Positions 41,874-51,049 of a stretch of DNA of 64,000 nt are shown piece by piece. The position numbers were made by a program, and so were the translations under genes. This DNA comes from Planctomycetota bacterium (GTDB taxonomy: Bacteria > Planctomycetota > UBA1135 > UBA2386), in NCBI GenBank assembly GCA_016716265.1, contig JADJWQ010000006.1:3685501-3749500 (forward strand), in the 5' to 3' direction. Position 1 is the first letter of the stretch, and each line of letters opens with the position of its first letter. Below the pieces are notes generated by a model that worked only from the letters and a program-made list of their open reading frames with translations, was not told the DNA's origin and did not search any database.

Positions 41874-44651
41874 ATGGCCGCGAAGAAGCAAGGCGCCAAG
41901 CCCGTCGTCATCGTCGAGTCCCCCGCGAAGGCGCGTACGATCGCCCGCTTCCTCGGCAGCGGCTACGCGATCGAGGCGAGCGTCGGACACATCCGCGACC
42001 TGCCGGCGAACGCGGCGGAGGTTCCCGCGAAGCACAAGAAGGAGAAGTGGGCGCGGCTCGGCATCGATGTCGAGCGTGACTTCGCGCCGCTCTACGTGGT
42101 CCCGAAGGAGAAGAAGGACCACATCAAGAAGCTGAAGCAGCTGGTGCAGGACGCGTCGGTCGTCTACCTCGCGACCGACGAGGACCGCGAGGGCGAGTCG
42201 ATCTCGTGGCACCTCGTCGACGAGCTGAAGCCGAAGGGCGAGATCAAGCGCCTCGTGTTCCACGAGATCACGAAGAGCGCGATCGAGCACGCGCTCGCCA
42301 ACCCGCGCGACATCGACCAGAACCTCGTCGAGGCGCAGGAGACGCGCCGCCTCGTCGACCGCCTGTACGGCTACGAGGTGTCGCCGGTGCTGTGGCGCAA
42401 GATCAAGCCGCGGCTGAGCGCGGGCCGCGTGCAGAGCGTCGCCGTGAAGCTCGTCGTCGAGCGCGAGCGTGAGCGCATCCGCTTCGTGCCGACCGACTAC
42501 TGGGACCTGATCGGCACCTTCCGCGCCGGCGAGCAGGACCCGTTCGACGCGACGCTGGTGGCGATCGGCGAGCAGCGCCTCGCGTCGGGCAAGGACTTCG
42601 ATCCCGACACCGGCCGCCTGACCGACGCCGCGCGCGATCGCCGGCATCTCGACGAAGCCGGCGCCCGCGCGCTGGTCGAGCGGCTGACCGGCGTGGACGC
42701 CGTCGTCGAGAGCCTCGAGCAGAAGCCGTTCACCGAGCGCCCGCAGGCGCCGTTCACGACCAGCACGCTGCAGCAGGCGGCGGGCGGCCGGCTCGGCTTC
42801 CCCGCGCGCCGCACGATGCGCGCCGCGCAGCGGCTCTACGAGAACGGCTACATCACCTACATGCGCACCGACTCGGTCACGCTGTCGACCGAGGCCATCC
42901 AGGCCGCGCGGCGGCTGATCGCGGAGAAGTACGGTGACGCGTTCGTGCCGGAGAAGCCGCGCTACTACCAGCAGAAGGTCAAGAACGCGCAGGAGGCACA
43001 CGAGGCGATCCGGCCCGCCGGCGCGACGTTCACGCCGCCCGACGCGCTCGGCGCCGACATGGGCTCCGACGAGCGCCGGATCTACGAGCTGATCTGGAAG
43101 CGCACGGTCGCCTGCCAGATGAAGGACGCGACCGGCAAGCGCACGACGCTGCAATTGAAGGTCGACGACGCGCGGTTCCAGACCTCCGGCCGCACCATCG
43201 AGTTCCCGGGCTTCCGGCTCGCCTATGCGAGCGACCGCGACGACGAGAACGGCGACCGCATCCTGCCGAAGGTCGCCGAAGGCGACGGAGTCGCGGTCGT
43301 CGAGCTCGTTCCCGACGGCCATACGACGAAGTCACCGGCGCGACTGACCGAGGCGACGCTCGTCCGCGAGCTGGAGCGCCTCGGCATCGGCCGGCCGAGC
43401 ACCTACGCGTCGATCATCGAGACGATCCAGTCGCGCGAGTACTGCTTCAAGAAGGGGCAGGCGCTGGTGCCGACCTTCACGGCGTTCGCCGTCGTCAAGC
43501 TGCTCGATCACCATCTGAAGTGGCTGGTCGACTATGCCTTCACGGCGCGTATGGAGGACGACCTCGACGAGATCAGCAATGGCCGCAAGCAGCGGCTCGA
43601 GTACCTGCGGTCGTTCTGGATGGGCGACGGCCATCCCGGTCTCCGCGACCAGCTGAGCGAAGTCGACGCGAAGATCGACCCACGCGAGGTCTGCACGGTC
43701 GAGGGCTTCCATCTCGAGCCGTTCGACGGCAACGCCATCGGCGTCCGCGTCGGCCGCTACGGGCCGTTCCTCGCCTGCGGCGAGCTCAGCGCGTCGCTCC
43801 CCGACGAGTTCGCGCCGGACGAGCTGACGACCGCGCTCGCGCACGACCTGCTCGCGAAGGCCAAGGCCGGCCCGACGGCGCTCGGCAGCGATCCGCAGAC
43901 CGGGCAGAAGATCTATGTCAAGGTCGGGCGCTACGGGCCGTACTTCCAGCGCGGGAGTGCCGAGGAGCTCGGCGACGAGAAGCCGAAGATGGCCTCGCTG
44001 CTGCGCGGCATGACGCCGGAGAACGTCACCCTCGAGCAGGCGCTGCAGGTCCTCGCCCTGCCGCGCGAGCTCGGCGAGCTGACGCTCCCGGACACCGAGT
44101 CGGCGGCCGGCGAACGGCACCCGGTCGTCGCGCACAATGGCCGCTTCGGCCCGTATCTGAAGTGCGGTCCCGCCACGCGCAGCCTCGGCCCCGACGACGA
44201 TCTGCTGACGGTCACGCTCGAGCGCGCCGCCGAGCTGTTCGCGCAACCCAAGCAGCGCGGCGGCCGCGGCGGCCCCGCCGCCCAGCCGAAGGCGCTGCGG
44301 GAGCTCGGCGAGCACCCCGAGACCAGGGCCGCGGTCCGCATCCTCGACGGCCGCTACGGACCGTACGTGTCGGACGGCACGACCAATGCGTCACTGCCGA
44401 AGGACGAGGACGTCGAGTCGTGCACGCTGCAGCGCGCCATCGACCTGCTGAAGGAGCGCGCAGCGCAGGGCGGCACGAAGAAGAAGGCGGGCCGCAAGAA
44501 GGCGCCCGGGAAGAGCAGCGGCGGCAAGGGTGGCAGCGCGCAGAGCGGCGGCGCGACCCGCACCACCAAGAAGGCGAAGAGCGGCACGCGCAAGAAGTCC
44601 GCTTCGCCGCGCAGCGGTGGCTCGCGCAAGAAGGCGAGCGGCGGAGCCTGA
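41874..44651 (+). CDS. topA: DNA topoisomerase I
   Basis: 925 residues; type IA topoisomerase that relaxes negative supercoils. N-terminal TOPRIM (VVIVESPAKARTIARFLG, ATDEDREGESISWHL with the Mg-binding DxDxE). The nucleophile is Y329 in YITYMRTDSV. PSTYASIIETIQ and the family RLSAGRVQSVAVKL-type block are present. Instead of zinc fingers, the C-terminus has at least four Topo_C repeats (VGRYGPFLACG, VGRYGPYFQRG, NGRFGPYLKCG, DGRYGPYVSDG). It ends in a Lys/Ser/Gly-rich tail of about 60 residues from about 865, histone-H1-like, probably for extra DNA contact. Confidence 0.96.
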   Translation: MAAKKQGAKPVVIVESPAKARTIARFLGSGYAIEASVGHIRDLPANAAEVPAKHKKEKWARLGIDVERDFAPLYVVPKEKKDHIKKLKQLVQDASVVYLATDEDREGESISWHLVDELKPKGEIKRLVFHEITKSAIEHALANPRDIDQNLVEAQETRRLVDRLYGYEVSPVLWRKIKPRLSAGRVQSVAVKLVVERERERIRFVPTDYWDLIGTFRAGEQDPFDATLVAIGEQRLASGKDFDPDTGRLTDAARDRRHLDEAGARALVERLTGVDAVVESLEQKPFTERPQAPFTTSTLQQAAGGRLGFPARRTMRAAQRLYENGYITYMRTDSVTLSTEAIQAARRLIAEKYGDAFVPEKPRYYQQKVKNAQEAHEAIRPAGATFTPPDALGADMGSDERRIYELIWKRTVACQMKDATGKRTTLQLKVDDARFQTSGRTIEFPGFRLAYASDRDDENGDRILPKVAEGDGVAVVELVPDGHTTKSPARLTEATLVRELERLGIGRPSTYASIIETIQSREYCFKKGQALVPTFTAFAVVKLLDHHLKWLVDYAFTARMEDDLDEISNGRKQRLEYLRSFWMGDGHPGLRDQLSEVDAKIDPREVCTVEGFHLEPFDGNAIGVRVGRYGPFLACGELSASLPDEFAPDELTTALAHDLLAKAKAGPTALGSDPQTGQKIYVKVGRYGPYFQRGSAEELGDEKPKMASLLRGMTPENVTLEQALQVLALPRELGELTLPDTESAAGERHPVVAHNGRFGPYLKCGPATRSLGPDDDLLTVTLERAAELFAQPKQRGGRGGPAAQPKALRELGEHPETRAAVRILDGRYGPYVSDGTTNASLPKDEDVESCTLQRAIDLLKERAAQGGTKKKAGRKKAPGKSSGGKGGSAQSGGATRTTKKAKSGTRKKSASPRSGGSRKKASGGA

Positions 44652-44779
44652 GAGCGGGCGCGGCTGCCGCCGCGTGGAAGGCGACCGGCTGCGCCACCGT
44701 GGGTGATCCCGACGGCGAGGGATCGTGCGCGGCGGATTGTGCGGGATTCCGCGCCCGCCAGGGGCATGATGGCCGGCGT

Positions 44780-44810
44780 GCCGCGGGGTGGTCGGGCAAC
44801 ACCCCGCGGC
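44780..44810. repeat. Perfect 11-bp stem-loop in leader of outer-membrane lipoprotein gene
   Basis: GCCGCGGGGTG and CACCCCGCGGC with a 9-nt loop, ending 9 nt before the Shine-Dalgarno GAGGAG (44820-44825) of the gene at 44832. It may stabilise the mRNA 5' end or gate ribosome access. The preceding 128 bp after topA hold nothing else I can identify. Confidence 0.6.
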
Positions 44811-44831
44811 TCGTCACTCGAGGAGCATGCG

Positions 44832-45599
44832 ATGAAGGCCACGTCTCTCATCGGTCTGCTGCTGGCCGTTCTGCTGCTGGCCATCGTGACGGCGGGCTGC
44901 GCGACCTCCGTGCCGGCTGGTCCGTCGTCCTGGGATCCGAGCGGCCCGGACCGGTCCGCCCTGGCGCTGCGACCGGTAGACCGCTCGGCGGGGCGCGCCA
45001 CCGCGGGCGACGCCGCGTTCCTGAGCGCGCCCCTGGCGTCGCCGGGCCACGCGGGCAACGTGCGCCAGGGCGAGGGTGGCGCCGGCGGCTCGTTCAGCGT
45101 GCTGCTCGGCGCGCGGCACCTCGACGAGGACTACTGGGACCCGCTGGAGAACCAGGGGGTGCTCGGTATCGAGGCCGAGTTCCGCCCGGGGCGCAGCCCG
45201 CTCGGCATCGAGTTCGGAGGCAGCGTCTCCGCCAACAGCGAAGACGACTACCTGAACAGCGGCATCGACCTCGCCGCGGCGATCGCCGAGTTCTACGTCG
45301 GTCCGCGCCTGACGGCGAACACCGAGGGCTCGGTGCGCCCGTACGTCGGTGGCGGCGTCACCCTGCTGACGGTCGCGGCAGAGGGCCGCACGACGCTCGG
45401 CGGCGTGGTGATCGACGTCGACGACGACGACGCGTCGGCGGCCGCCTACCTGCACGCCGGCCTGCAGGCGGACCTGACCCGCGGCCTGCACCTCGGCTTC
45501 GACGTGCGCGGCGTATTCGGCTCGGACATCACGCTGTTCGGCGCGAGCGGCGACGCCGACTACATCCAGCTCGCGCTGTCGGTCGGCGCCAACTGGTGA
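44832..45599 (+). CDS. Outer-membrane beta-barrel-like lipoprotein
   Basis: 255 residues. Lipoprotein signal (LIGLLLAVLLLAIVTAGC, Cys about 21). After a linker of about 60 residues, alternating strands follow: GSFSVLLGARHL, VLGIEAEFRPG, LGIEFGGSVSA, AAIAEFYVGPRLTA, VRPYVGGGVTLLTV, ASAAAYLHAGLQADL, LHLGFDVRGVFG, YIQLALSVGANW. The pattern and aromatic C-terminus resemble an OmpW/OmpX-like eight-stranded barrel. A lipid anchor on a barrel is unusual but seen in planctomycetes. I chose this ATG for its Shine-Dalgarno GAGGAG and signal; the frame is open 43 codons earlier. Confidence 0.78.
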   Translation: MKATSLIGLLLAVLLLAIVTAGCATSVPAGPSSWDPSGPDRSALALRPVDRSAGRATAGDAAFLSAPLASPGHAGNVRQGEGGAGGSFSVLLGARHLDEDYWDPLENQGVLGIEAEFRPGRSPLGIEFGGSVSANSEDDYLNSGIDLAAAIAEFYVGPRLTANTEGSVRPYVGGGVTLLTVAAEGRTTLGGVVIDVDDDDASAAAYLHAGLQADLTRGLHLGFDVRGVFGSDITLFGASGDADYIQLALSVGANW

Positions 45600-45622
45600 C
45601 GTGCGCGACGGCCGTCCGCGGG

Positions 45623-45628
45623 TAGCGT
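45623..45628 (+). promoter_or_regulatory. Candidate -10 (TAGCGT)
   Basis: TAGCGT, 28 nt before the LD-carboxypeptidase ATG. A GTG at 45627 overlaps it and is therefore not the start. Confidence 0.35.
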
Positions 45629-45656
45629 GCGCGGACGCAGCCGACCGGTCCCGACC

Positions 45657-46634
45657 ATGCCCGACGCCCGCTCCCCCGCCGTCCTCCGCCCACCACGCCT
45701 CCGCCGTGGCGACCGCGTGGCCGTCGTGTCGCCCGCCGGTCCGCTCACCGAGCGGCGCCGCACCGACCTCGACCGCGGTCTCGAGCGACTGCGCCGCCAG
45801 GGTCTCGTGCCCGAGCTGTCGCGCCACGCGCTCGGCGAGCAGGGCTTCCTGTCGGGCAGCGACGCGCAGCGCGCCGACGACCTGCAGCGCGCCTTCGCCG
45901 AAGAACGGATCCGCGCGGTGTTCTGCACGCGCGGCGGCTACGGCGTGACGCGCCTCCTCGACCGGCTCGACTTCGCCCCATTGCGCAGCGACCCGAAGCC
46001 GATCGTCGGCTACAGCGACGTGACCGCATTGCTGGCCGCGGCGTTCCGCCGCGTCGGCCTGGTCGGCCTGCACGGACCGATGGTCGCGACGTCGGACTCG
46101 ATGGCGATGGGGGACGCCATGGAGGAGCTGCAGCGACGCCTGCTGAGCGAGGCGGACCGTCCGCCCCCGTTGCCGCGCGCCGGCCTCGGTCCGAAGCCAC
46201 GCGTGCTGCGCCCGGGCAGGGCCGAGGGCCGGCTGGTCGGCGGGAATCTGACGCTGGTCTGCGCACTGATCGGCACGCCCGACCAGATCGACACGAACGG
46301 CAACCTCCTGCTGCTGGAGGACGTCGACGAGGCCCCCTACCGCATCGACCGCATGCTGACGCAGCTCCGCGCCACGGGCGCGCTCGACCGCTGCGCCGGC
46401 GTGCTGCTCGGCGACTTCCACCGCGAGGACTCGGCGCTGGCGAGCGTCGACCCCGACACGCAGGCGGTCCTCGAGGAGCGCCTCGGCGACCTGCGCGTGC
46501 CGGTCGTGACCGGTCTCCCGTTCGGCCACCGACCCGCGAGCTGGACATTGCCGATCGGTGGCCTCGCCCGCGTCGATGCGTCGAGTCCCCTCGACCCACC
46601 GCGCGTCGAACTGCTCGAACCTGCCGTGCGCTGA
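45657..46634 (+). CDS. ldcA: LD-carboxypeptidase (S66, LdcA-like)
   Basis: 325 residues; cleaves the L-lysyl/DAP-D-alanine bond of murein tetrapeptides in peptidoglycan recycling. S66 signatures: RGDRVAVVSPAGP at the N-terminus, CTRGGYGVTRLLDRLDF, the nucleophile Ser in PIVGYSDVTALL, the Glu in LLLLEDVDEAPYRIDRML and the His in TGLPFGHRP. GGNLTLVCALIGTP is also a family block. No signal peptide, fitting the cytosolic role. Its presence agrees with planctomycetes making peptidoglycan. A distant relation to MccF self-immunity proteins exists, but no microcin gene is nearby. Confidence 0.9.
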   Translation: MPDARSPAVLRPPRLRRGDRVAVVSPAGPLTERRRTDLDRGLERLRRQGLVPELSRHALGEQGFLSGSDAQRADDLQRAFAEERIRAVFCTRGGYGVTRLLDRLDFAPLRSDPKPIVGYSDVTALLAAAFRRVGLVGLHGPMVATSDSMAMGDAMEELQRRLLSEADRPPPLPRAGLGPKPRVLRPGRAEGRLVGGNLTLVCALIGTPDQIDTNGNLLLLEDVDEAPYRIDRMLTQLRATGALDRCAGVLLGDFHREDSALASVDPDTQAVLEERLGDLRVPVVTGLPFGHRPASWTLPIGGLARVDASSPLDPPRVELLEPAVR

Positions 46635-46808
46635 CCGCGGCGGGTACGGCGCTGCCAGCCGGGCGAACGGCCGCGGTTCGCAGGGTCAGGGACTTGCCTC
46701 GGGGCAGCCGGCATCTTCAACTGCGCTGCGCGCTGCGCTCCGATCGGCGCCGGCCCCCGCTGCCGGCCGTGGACCGTTCCGCTCCCTTCGCCACCCGCCT
46801 GACCTCGC

Positions 46809-48641
46809 ATGACGGAATCGAAGGATCACCGCAGTCCGTTCCGGCTGCTCGAGGGCAAGAGCCGGCGGCCCGTGCTGGGGCCGCTCGCGCGGCTGGCGGA
46901 ACACACCCTCGGGTTGGCGCGACTCGGGCGGCTGCACCGGCTGGTCGGCGATGCACCGGATGCGCGGAGCTACGTCGATCGCTGCCTCGGCGTGCTGCGC
47001 GTCGCGGGCGAGGCACCGGAGAGCGACCGACAGCGCATGCCGAAGGACGGTCCCTGCGTGGTCGTCGCGAACCACCCGTTCGGCGTCGTCGAGGGGCTGC
47101 TGATCCTCGACCAGCTGCTGCGCGTCCGCTCCGACGTCAAGGTCCTCGCCAACCACGTGCTGACGCGCTTCGAGCGGCTGGTCGACCACATGATCTGTGT
47201 CGACCCGTACGGGGGTGCGCGCGCCGCCGCCCGCAACGTGCGACCGCTGCGCGAGGCGATCGCGTGGGTCAGGCAGGGCGGCCTGCTGGTGACGTTCCCG
47301 GCCGGCGAGGTGGCGCATCGCCGCTGGGGCGAGCGCACCGTGCTCGAGCCCGACTGGCACGGCACCGTCGCACGGATCCTGCGCATCACGAAGGCGACCG
47401 CGCTGCCGGTGTTCTTCGGCGGTCACAATGGCGCGCTGTTCCAGCTGGCGGGACTCGCACACCCGGCGCTGCGCACGTTGCTGCTGCCGCGCGCGATGCT
47501 GCACCGCATGGGCCGCGTCGTGCCGATGCGCATCGGCAAGCCGATCCCGTTCGACCGGCTGGAGCGGTTCGAGTCGGACGGCGAGCTGGTCGACTACCTC
47601 CGGCTCCGCACGTTGATCCTGGGCCGGCGGCTGGTCGGCGAGCGGCGCGGGCAGGGCGCGCGCAGGCTGGTCGCGAAGCTCAAGCCGAAGCCGAAGCTCG
47701 TGCCGATCGTGCCGCCGCTCGACGCCGCACAGCTCGCGGCCGACATCGCGACGCTGCCACCCGAGATGAAGCTCGTCGAGTCGTCGGGCTTCGAGGTGTG
47801 GATCGGCAGCGCCGACCGCATGCCGAGCGTGTTGCACGAGATCGGCCGGCTGCGCGAGGAGACGTTCCGCGAGGTCGGCGAGGGCACCGGCCGCTCGACC
47901 GATCTCGACCGCTACGACGACGACTACCTGCACCTGTTCGTCTGGCGGCCGGAGGAGCGCGTCGTGGTCGGCGCCTATCGCCTGGGTTGCGTCGACGCGC
48001 TGCTGAAGAAGGGCGGTCAGGGCGCGCTCTACACGACCAGCCTGTTCGAGTTCGACCCGGAGTTCCTCGACCACGTGCGCAACGGGCTCGAGGTCGGCCG
48101 GTCGTTCGTGCGCCGCGAATACCAGCGGAGCTACATGCCGCTGATGCTGCTGTGGCGGGGCATCGGCGCGTGGATCGTCAGGAATCCGCGCTACAGCAAG
48201 TTGTTCGGCCCGGTGTCGATCAGCGCCACCTACGAGCGGGCGTCGCGCGAGCTGATGGTCGACCACCTGCGCGAACACGAGTTCATGCCGGAGTTCGCGA
48301 ACCACGTCCACCCGCGCCATCCGGTGCGCGGTGGCGTCGTGAAGCGCTTCGGGCTGCGGTGGACGGCGTCGATGCTGGGTGACCTCGGCGACGTGTCGGC
48401 GATGGTCGCGGAGATGGAGACCGACCAGAAGGGCGTGCCCGTGCTGATCCGCGAGTATCTGAAGCTCGGCGGCAAGATCGTCGGCTTCAACGTCGACCCC
48501 GCCTTCCGCGACGTCGTCGACGGGCTGGTCGTCGTCGACCTGCTGGAGACCGACCCCCGTATCCTCGCGCGGCACCTCGGCAAGGACGGTGCACGGTCGT
48601 TCCGTGAGTTCCACGGCGCCGGCGCCGAGCTCGGCGCCTGA
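46809..48641 (+). CDS. OlsF-like PlsC-GNAT two-domain acyltransferase
   Basis: 610 residues. The N-terminal PlsC domain (about 60-280) has N-H-P-F-G-V-V-E-G, where the usual HX(4-5)D catalytic Asp is Glu, and FPAGEVAHRRWGER as motif III. The C-terminal domain (about 320-600) is of the OlsB/hemolysin acyltransferase type: RLREETFREVGEGTGRS, DLDRYDDDYLHLFV, VVVGAYRLG, LEVGRSFVRREYQRSYMPL. This two-domain order is that of OlsF, which makes ornithine lipids from ornithine by successive N- and O-acylation. It may therefore make ornithine or another amino-acid lipid. The head group is inference. Confidence 0.8.
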   Translation: MTESKDHRSPFRLLEGKSRRPVLGPLARLAEHTLGLARLGRLHRLVGDAPDARSYVDRCLGVLRVAGEAPESDRQRMPKDGPCVVVANHPFGVVEGLLILDQLLRVRSDVKVLANHVLTRFERLVDHMICVDPYGGARAAARNVRPLREAIAWVRQGGLLVTFPAGEVAHRRWGERTVLEPDWHGTVARILRITKATALPVFFGGHNGALFQLAGLAHPALRTLLLPRAMLHRMGRVVPMRIGKPIPFDRLERFESDGELVDYLRLRTLILGRRLVGERRGQGARRLVAKLKPKPKLVPIVPPLDAAQLAADIATLPPEMKLVESSGFEVWIGSADRMPSVLHEIGRLREETFREVGEGTGRSTDLDRYDDDYLHLFVWRPEERVVVGAYRLGCVDALLKKGGQGALYTTSLFEFDPEFLDHVRNGLEVGRSFVRREYQRSYMPLMLLWRGIGAWIVRNPRYSKLFGPVSISATYERASRELMVDHLREHEFMPEFANHVHPRHPVRGGVVKRFGLRWTASMLGDLGDVSAMVAEMETDQKGVPVLIREYLKLGGKIVGFNVDPAFRDVVDGLVVVDLLETDPRILARHLGKDGARSFREFHGAGAELGA

Positions 48642-48642
48642 C

Positions 48643-48695
48643 CTGGGCGGCCGCGCGCCGAGTGACGCCACCCGCCGCCGGACCCCGCCGCCCAG
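48643..48695. repeat. 9-bp inverted repeat after the acyltransferase gene
   Basis: CTGGGCGGC (48643-48651) and GCCGCCCAG (48687-48695), 35-nt loop, starting 1 nt after the stop codon. A loose terminator-like structure. The rest of the 183-bp gap up to 48825 shows nothing clear. Confidence 0.4.
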
Positions 48696-48824
48696 AGAGT
48701 CCGACGGATCGGAACGCGCAGCGGCACCGGGCGCGCCGTATGGCATCGTGAACGGCGTTCGGTCCGCACCGGCGTGCGGGCATGGTCCTGCCGTTCGACT
48801 CTCTCGCCCTCCTCCGCGACATCC

Positions 48825-50879
48825 ATGGAGCTCACGCGATTCCGCAGCACGGCGCTGTTGCTGCTCGCTCTCGTCCCGGCCCCCGCCCGCAGCCAGGAGA
48901 ACCTGGAGCTCGGCAAGATGTGGACGGTCGAGAACCCGCCGCTGGCCTATCTCCGCGACGAGTACGGATTCTCCCCGACCAGGGAGTGGTTCGACGCGCT
49001 GCGCCTGGCATCGATCCGGTTCGGTGGCGGCTGCTCGTCGTCGTTCGTCTCGCCCAAGGGGCTGATCATGACGAACCACCACTGCGTCCGCGACGAGATC
49101 GCCGAGGTGCAGGGTGACGACGACTGGGTGCGCGACGGCTTCTACGCGACGACGCTCGCGGACGAGGTGCGCATCCCCGGACTGACCGTCCAGCAGCTCG
49201 TCGCGATGGAGGACGTCACCGCCGAGTACGACGCCGGCGTCACCGCGGACGACGACGACGCGACCGCCGCCGACAAGCGCCGCGCGAACGGGGAGCGGAT
49301 CCTCGCGCGCGCGCGGAAGGAGACGCCCGAATACGAGTCACAGCTCGTCAAGCTCTACCAGGGGGCGCAGGTCGAGCTGTACCGCTACCGGATCTGGGAC
49401 GACATCCGCCTCGTCTGCAGCCCCCATCTGCAGATCTCCCATTTCGGCGGCGACTACGACAACTTCACGTATCCGCGCTACTGCCTCGACTTCTCGTTCG
49501 TACGCGCGTGGTCGAACGGCGCGCCAGCCGACACCTCCGCACACTACTTCCGCTGGAACACCGACGGCGTGGAGCCCGGCGAGCTCGTATTCGTGACCGG
49601 CAATCCCGGCACGACCAGGCGACTGCTCACCAAGGCGCAGATGGAGTACCTGCGCGACGCCTACCACCCGATCGTCGACGAGCTGATCGACAGCCGCCTC
49701 GCGATCCGCCGGCAGCTCGTCGAGGAGAACCCCTCGCGCGAGAAAGAGCTGCGCACCGAGATCCTGAGCTGGGAGAACACCCAGAAGGCCTACGACGGCT
49801 ACTGGGCCGGGCTGCTCGATGCGAGCCTGATGGCGCAGAAGGAGCGGGCCGAGCGGGCCTTCCGCGAGCGGGTCGCGGCCGATCCGGAGTTGCGGCAGCG
49901 CTACGGCAGGGTGTGGGACGTGCTCGCCGACGTCGCGCAGGCGCGCCGCACGCTCGAAGCACCCCTGCGCTTCCACCAGAGCGGCGGCCATCCGGTGCTG
50001 CAGATCGCGGAGCGCGTCGTGCGCGCCTGGGCGGCGGACGGTGACGCCAGAGAGCGCCTCGCGGCGGGCGCGCGCGGATTGCGCGAGCGCATCGCGAGCG
50101 AGGGTCTCGACCGGCTCGCCGTGCTCGAGTTCGCCGATCACCTGCACCGCGCCCGACATTGGTTGCCGGCCGACGATCCGTATTGCATCACCGTGTTGGG
50201 CGATCGTAGCCCGGAGCAGGTCAACGAACTGCTCGCGCGGAGCCCGTTGCTCGATGCCACGCGACTCGACGCGCTGCTCGCCGACGGTCGCGACATCGCC
50301 TCCCTGCCGCCAGCGATCCACATGGTGCAGGCCTACCTGCCGATGGCGGATCGCCATGCGGCGGAGAACAAGCGCCTCGCGTCGATCGAGGACACGCAGG
50401 GCGCATTGATCGGCCGTGCGCTGTTCGCGACCTACGGCACGAGCGTCAGCCCGGACGCCACGCTGACGCTGCGCTTCAGCGACGGCATCGTCGCCGGCTA
50501 CCCGTGCAACGGCACGCGCGCGCCACACCGCACGACGTTCCACGGGCTGTTCGACCGCAACGCCGCCTTCGACGACACGCACCCGTTCGACCTGCCGCAG
50601 ATCTGGAAGGACCGTGTCGACCGCCTCGACCTGACCACGTCGATGGTGCTCGTCAGCACCAACGACATCATCGGCGGCAACTCGGGGAGCCCGCTCGTGA
50701 ACGCGAACCTCGAGGTCGTCGGCCTCGTGTTCGACGGCAACATCGAGATGCTGCCGAACCGCTACGTCTACCGCAGCGACCTGCCCCGCTCGGTGTCGGT
50801 GCACACCGACGGCATCCTCGAGGCGCTGCGCAAGATCTACGACGCGCAACGGATCGTCGCCGAGCTGGTCGGCGAGTGA
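48825..50879 (+). CDS. S46 dipeptidyl peptidase (DPP7-like)
   Basis: 684 residues with signal peptide (STALLLLALVPAPARSQ). S46 enzymes are chymotrypsin-fold aminodipeptidases of the periplasm: His in MTNHHCVRDEI, Asp in the GGDYDNFTYPRYCLDF region, nucleophile S620 in GGNSGSPLVN. The residue 18 after Ser is Gly (VFDGN), the DPP7 state; the Asp/Glu-specific DPP11 has Arg there (FDRN). That suggests preference for hydrophobic P1 residues. N-terminal block ENLELGKMWTVENPPLAYL is also typical. I chose the ATG that gives the signal peptide; the frame is open 17 codons earlier. Confidence 0.92.
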   Translation: MELTRFRSTALLLLALVPAPARSQENLELGKMWTVENPPLAYLRDEYGFSPTREWFDALRLASIRFGGGCSSSFVSPKGLIMTNHHCVRDEIAEVQGDDDWVRDGFYATTLADEVRIPGLTVQQLVAMEDVTAEYDAGVTADDDDATAADKRRANGERILARARKETPEYESQLVKLYQGAQVELYRYRIWDDIRLVCSPHLQISHFGGDYDNFTYPRYCLDFSFVRAWSNGAPADTSAHYFRWNTDGVEPGELVFVTGNPGTTRRLLTKAQMEYLRDAYHPIVDELIDSRLAIRRQLVEENPSREKELRTEILSWENTQKAYDGYWAGLLDASLMAQKERAERAFRERVAADPELRQRYGRVWDVLADVAQARRTLEAPLRFHQSGGHPVLQIAERVVRAWAADGDARERLAAGARGLRERIASEGLDRLAVLEFADHLHRARHWLPADDPYCITVLGDRSPEQVNELLARSPLLDATRLDALLADGRDIASLPPAIHMVQAYLPMADRHAAENKRLASIEDTQGALIGRALFATYGTSVSPDATLTLRFSDGIVAGYPCNGTRAPHRTTFHGLFDRNAAFDDTHPFDLPQIWKDRVDRLDLTTSMVLVSTNDIIGGNSGSPLVNANLEVVGLVFDGNIEMLPNRYVYRSDLPRSVSVHTDGILEALRKIYDAQRIVAELVGE

Positions 50880-51049
50880 GCGGCGGCCGGACCGGGCGCG
50901 GCGGCCGCACCGGCGGGACCGTGACACGGTCACGATCTCGCCAGCTCGAAAATCCACGGGGTTCCGGCCGATGAGGTCGCCGTGCGCGCGGGCATGATCA
51001 GCCGCCCCGACCGTCCGCCGCTGGCCTCGCACCCGATTCGACCCCGTTC

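Noticed and set aside
45657..46634. MccF-type microcin immunity instead of LD-carboxypeptidase
   Set aside because: S66 motifs fit LdcA, and no microcin biosynthesis or export gene is near.
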